This document shows, in pieces, positions 6,019-6,696 of a stretch of DNA of 6,696 nt (the stretch's first letter is position 1; each line of letters begins with the position of its first letter). The notes below the pieces were generated by a model. The model was not told where the DNA came from. It saw only the letters and a program-made list of their open reading frames with translations, and searched no databases. The stretch covers positions 1 to 6,696 of the forward strand of contig CAUJGI010000792.1 of assembly GCA_963169155.1 (NCBI GenBank), in the 5' to 3' direction. A program made the position numbers and the translations under genes. This DNA comes from Chloroflexota bacterium (GTDB lineage Bacteria > Chloroflexota > Anaerolineae > Promineifilales > Promineifilaceae).

Positions 6019-6450
6019 TTATTGTTGAACGATGGGTTCAACACAGCTGCCAGCGACCCAACTGGTAAAGCCACCGGCCGTCGGTTGCACGACATAAAAG
6101 TTCAAGCTGCTCTGGACGCCAGTGACGTCTTGAATGGTGTAGGGCTGCTGGGCCAGAATGTTGACCACGCTATCGTTGGCCAGCAGCACGTCGTGGTCGC
6201 TAAAACCGGCGCTGGCGCTGCGGGAGAGGATGACGGTACGGCCGTCGGCCGTTGTGCCGCACTGCCCCTGCCCGAGGCAGGTTTCGGTGCAGCGCAGGGT
6301 GGCGGTGGAAACAAGCGCCGCTTCCGGGGCCGCTTCCTGGGCAGCACCACCGCCAAAGCAGGCGGTGAGCAGTAAAAAAAGCAGCAGCAAAGTGACCAGC
6401 GGCCACCGCTGGGGCTGCTTCACAAGGTATTTGGATACGGCCTGATTCAC
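6019..6450 (-). CDS. Small predicted lipoprotein with four mature-region cysteines
   Basis: I do not recognise a named family for this 143-aa protein. A basic N-terminus is followed by a Leu-rich stretch (17-28) and the lipobox LTAC with lipidation cysteine C31, so it should be anchored on the outer face of the cytoplasmic membrane. A short Gly/Ala/Glu linker follows (32-46). The mature part has C54, C58 and C64 (CTETCLGQGQC) and C136, allowing two disulfides. The end, NFYVVQPTAGGFTSWVAGSCV (split at 117-128 and 129-137), resembles the last strands of bacterial SH3-like domains, which is a weak resemblance only. The start is GTG at 6450-6448, chosen because GGAG lies five bases before it; no ATG is available at a comparable position. 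It follows the receiver gene by 27 nt and precedes the xdhC-like gene by 8 nt, hence probably the same operon. A role in molybdenum enzyme biology is not shown. Confidence 0.82.
   Translation of the reverse strand: MNQAVSKYLVKQPQRWPLVTLLLLFLLLTACFGGGAAQEAAPEAALVSTATLRCTETCLGQGQCGTTADGRTVILSRSASAGFSDHDVLLANDSVVNILAQQPYTIQDVTGVQSSLNFYVVQPTAGGFTSWVAGSCVEPIVQQ
6023..6043 (-). other. 8-bp hairpin at the lipoprotein stop / xdhC-like start junction
   Basis: TGTTGAAC and GTTCAACA are perfect reverse complements around a 5-nt loop. The hairpin covers the last codons of the lipoprotein gene and ends 12 nt before the ATG of the XdhC-family gene, where a ribosome binding site would be expected but none is seen. 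It may influence translational coupling. It is small, and it may be chance. Confidence 0.45.
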
Positions 6451-6477
6451 GGCAACTCCAGTTGAAACTAGTTCGGG

Positions 6478-6696
6478 TCAGCGCATTTCCCAGATACGTT
6501 CGCCGTCGAGAATGCGCTGCACCTGGTTGGAAAATTCGGCGGCGCGCAGCGGCTTGCTGATGAAGCCATCGAAGCCGAACTCGCGAATGGGGGCGGTGTC
6601 ATGTTCCAGGGTGCCCGCGCTAACGGCGACCACCAGGGCATGCTGCAGCCGTTCGTGTTGGCGAACTTCGCGCAGCAGGTCAAAACCACTTTTTTG
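6478..6696 (-). CDS. Response-regulator receiver domain, C-terminal part (5' end outside window)
   Basis: The frame is open from the right edge for 72 codons and ends at TGA (6480-6478). The visible sequence holds the second half of a CheY-like receiver: KSGFDLLREVRQ (helix after the phosphorylation-site loop), ALVVAVSAG (beta4 with the conserved Ser/Thr position), FGFDGFISKPL (beta5 with the invariant Lys followed by cis-Pro) and a final helix AAEFSNQVQRIL. The phosphoacceptor Asp lies outside the window. Only about eleven residues follow the last helix, so there is no C-terminal DNA-binding output domain. It is therefore either a stand-alone receiver or the terminal receiver of a hybrid histidine kinase. 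It is the first visible gene of the unit containing the lipoprotein and the XdhC-family gene. Confidence 0.88.
   Translation of the reverse strand, partial: QKSGFDLLREVRQHERLQHALVVAVSAGTLEHDTAPIREFGFDGFISKPLRAAEFSNQVQRILDGERIWEMR

Larger units (their letters stand above)
89..6245. repeat. Dispersed palindromic octamer ACGGCCGT, twelve exact copies
   Basis: Exact copies begin at 89, 348, 695, 1227, 2296, 3771, 4189, 5038, 5066, 5789, 5867 and 6238. One-mismatch variants that keep the CGGCCG core begin at 744, 1060, 1663, 2869, 4310, 6074 and 6245. All twelve exact copies are inside genes. They are read as D/N/Y-G-R in eight, T-A-V in three and R-P-S in one, so all three frames are used. A rough base-composition estimate gives well under one copy expected in this length. 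Confidence 0.8.

Noticed and set aside
6468..6689. Minus-strand open frame starting with ATG at the right edge
   Set aside because: It is one frame off the receiver-domain reading, which shows the conserved ISKPL motif and ends at 6478.
1..6696. CRISPR array, tRNA, rRNA, insertion sequence or attachment site
   Set aside because: No regularly spaced direct repeats with spacers, no tRNA-like cloverleaf, and no transposase or terminal inverted repeats were seen on either strand.

Overview
The window is a dense bacterial block, GC-rich by eye, in which every supported gene lies on the minus strand. The order of transcription is therefore from the right edge to the left. Gene content suggests an environmental bacterium with an aerobic-type molybdenum hydroxylase. 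The style (a FAD/[2Fe-2S] fusion subunit, Chloroflexota-like secreted proteins, GC-rich DNA full of the palindrome ACGGCCGT) makes me lean to Chloroflexota (Anaerolineae/Ardenticatenia/Caldilineae-like). That placement is inference only, because no rRNA or other marker gene is present.

Right edge (6696 to 5222): the C-terminal part of a response-regulator receiver domain, then a small cysteine-containing lipoprotein with a GTG start, then an XdhC/CoxI-family molybdenum-enzyme maturation factor. They are closely spaced (27 and 8 nt) and look like one transcription unit whose promoter lies outside the window.

Middle (5221 to 969): a 97-nt gap holds a good sigma70-type promoter (TTGTCA, 18 bp, TATACT) only six bases before the next start codon, so the message is predicted to be leaderless. 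It drives a three-gene operon: a FAD-domain/[2Fe-2S] fusion subunit with the domains in the reverse of the usual xanthine dehydrogenase order, a two-helix membrane protein of unknown function, and the large molybdopterin-binding catalytic subunit. The large subunit has the active-site residues of xanthine dehydrogenase, not the CO dehydrogenase signature. Electrons would flow from Mo through the two [2Fe-2S] clusters to FAD. XdhC would insert or protect the sulfurated cofactor, and the small membrane protein could tether the enzyme or serve an unrelated role. The operon ends at a strong rho-independent terminator (891-934).

Left edge (847 to 1): the first 282 codons of a secreted protein with a signal peptide and an Asp/Gly-rich motif typical of bacterial extracellular beta-sandwich modules. 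It runs off the window.

Beyond the genes, three sequence-level patterns stand out: twelve exact copies of ACGGCCGT, used in all three reading frames; two arrays of degenerate 7-bp units, one inside the catalytic-subunit gene and one across the operon promoter; and several small hairpins at gene junctions.
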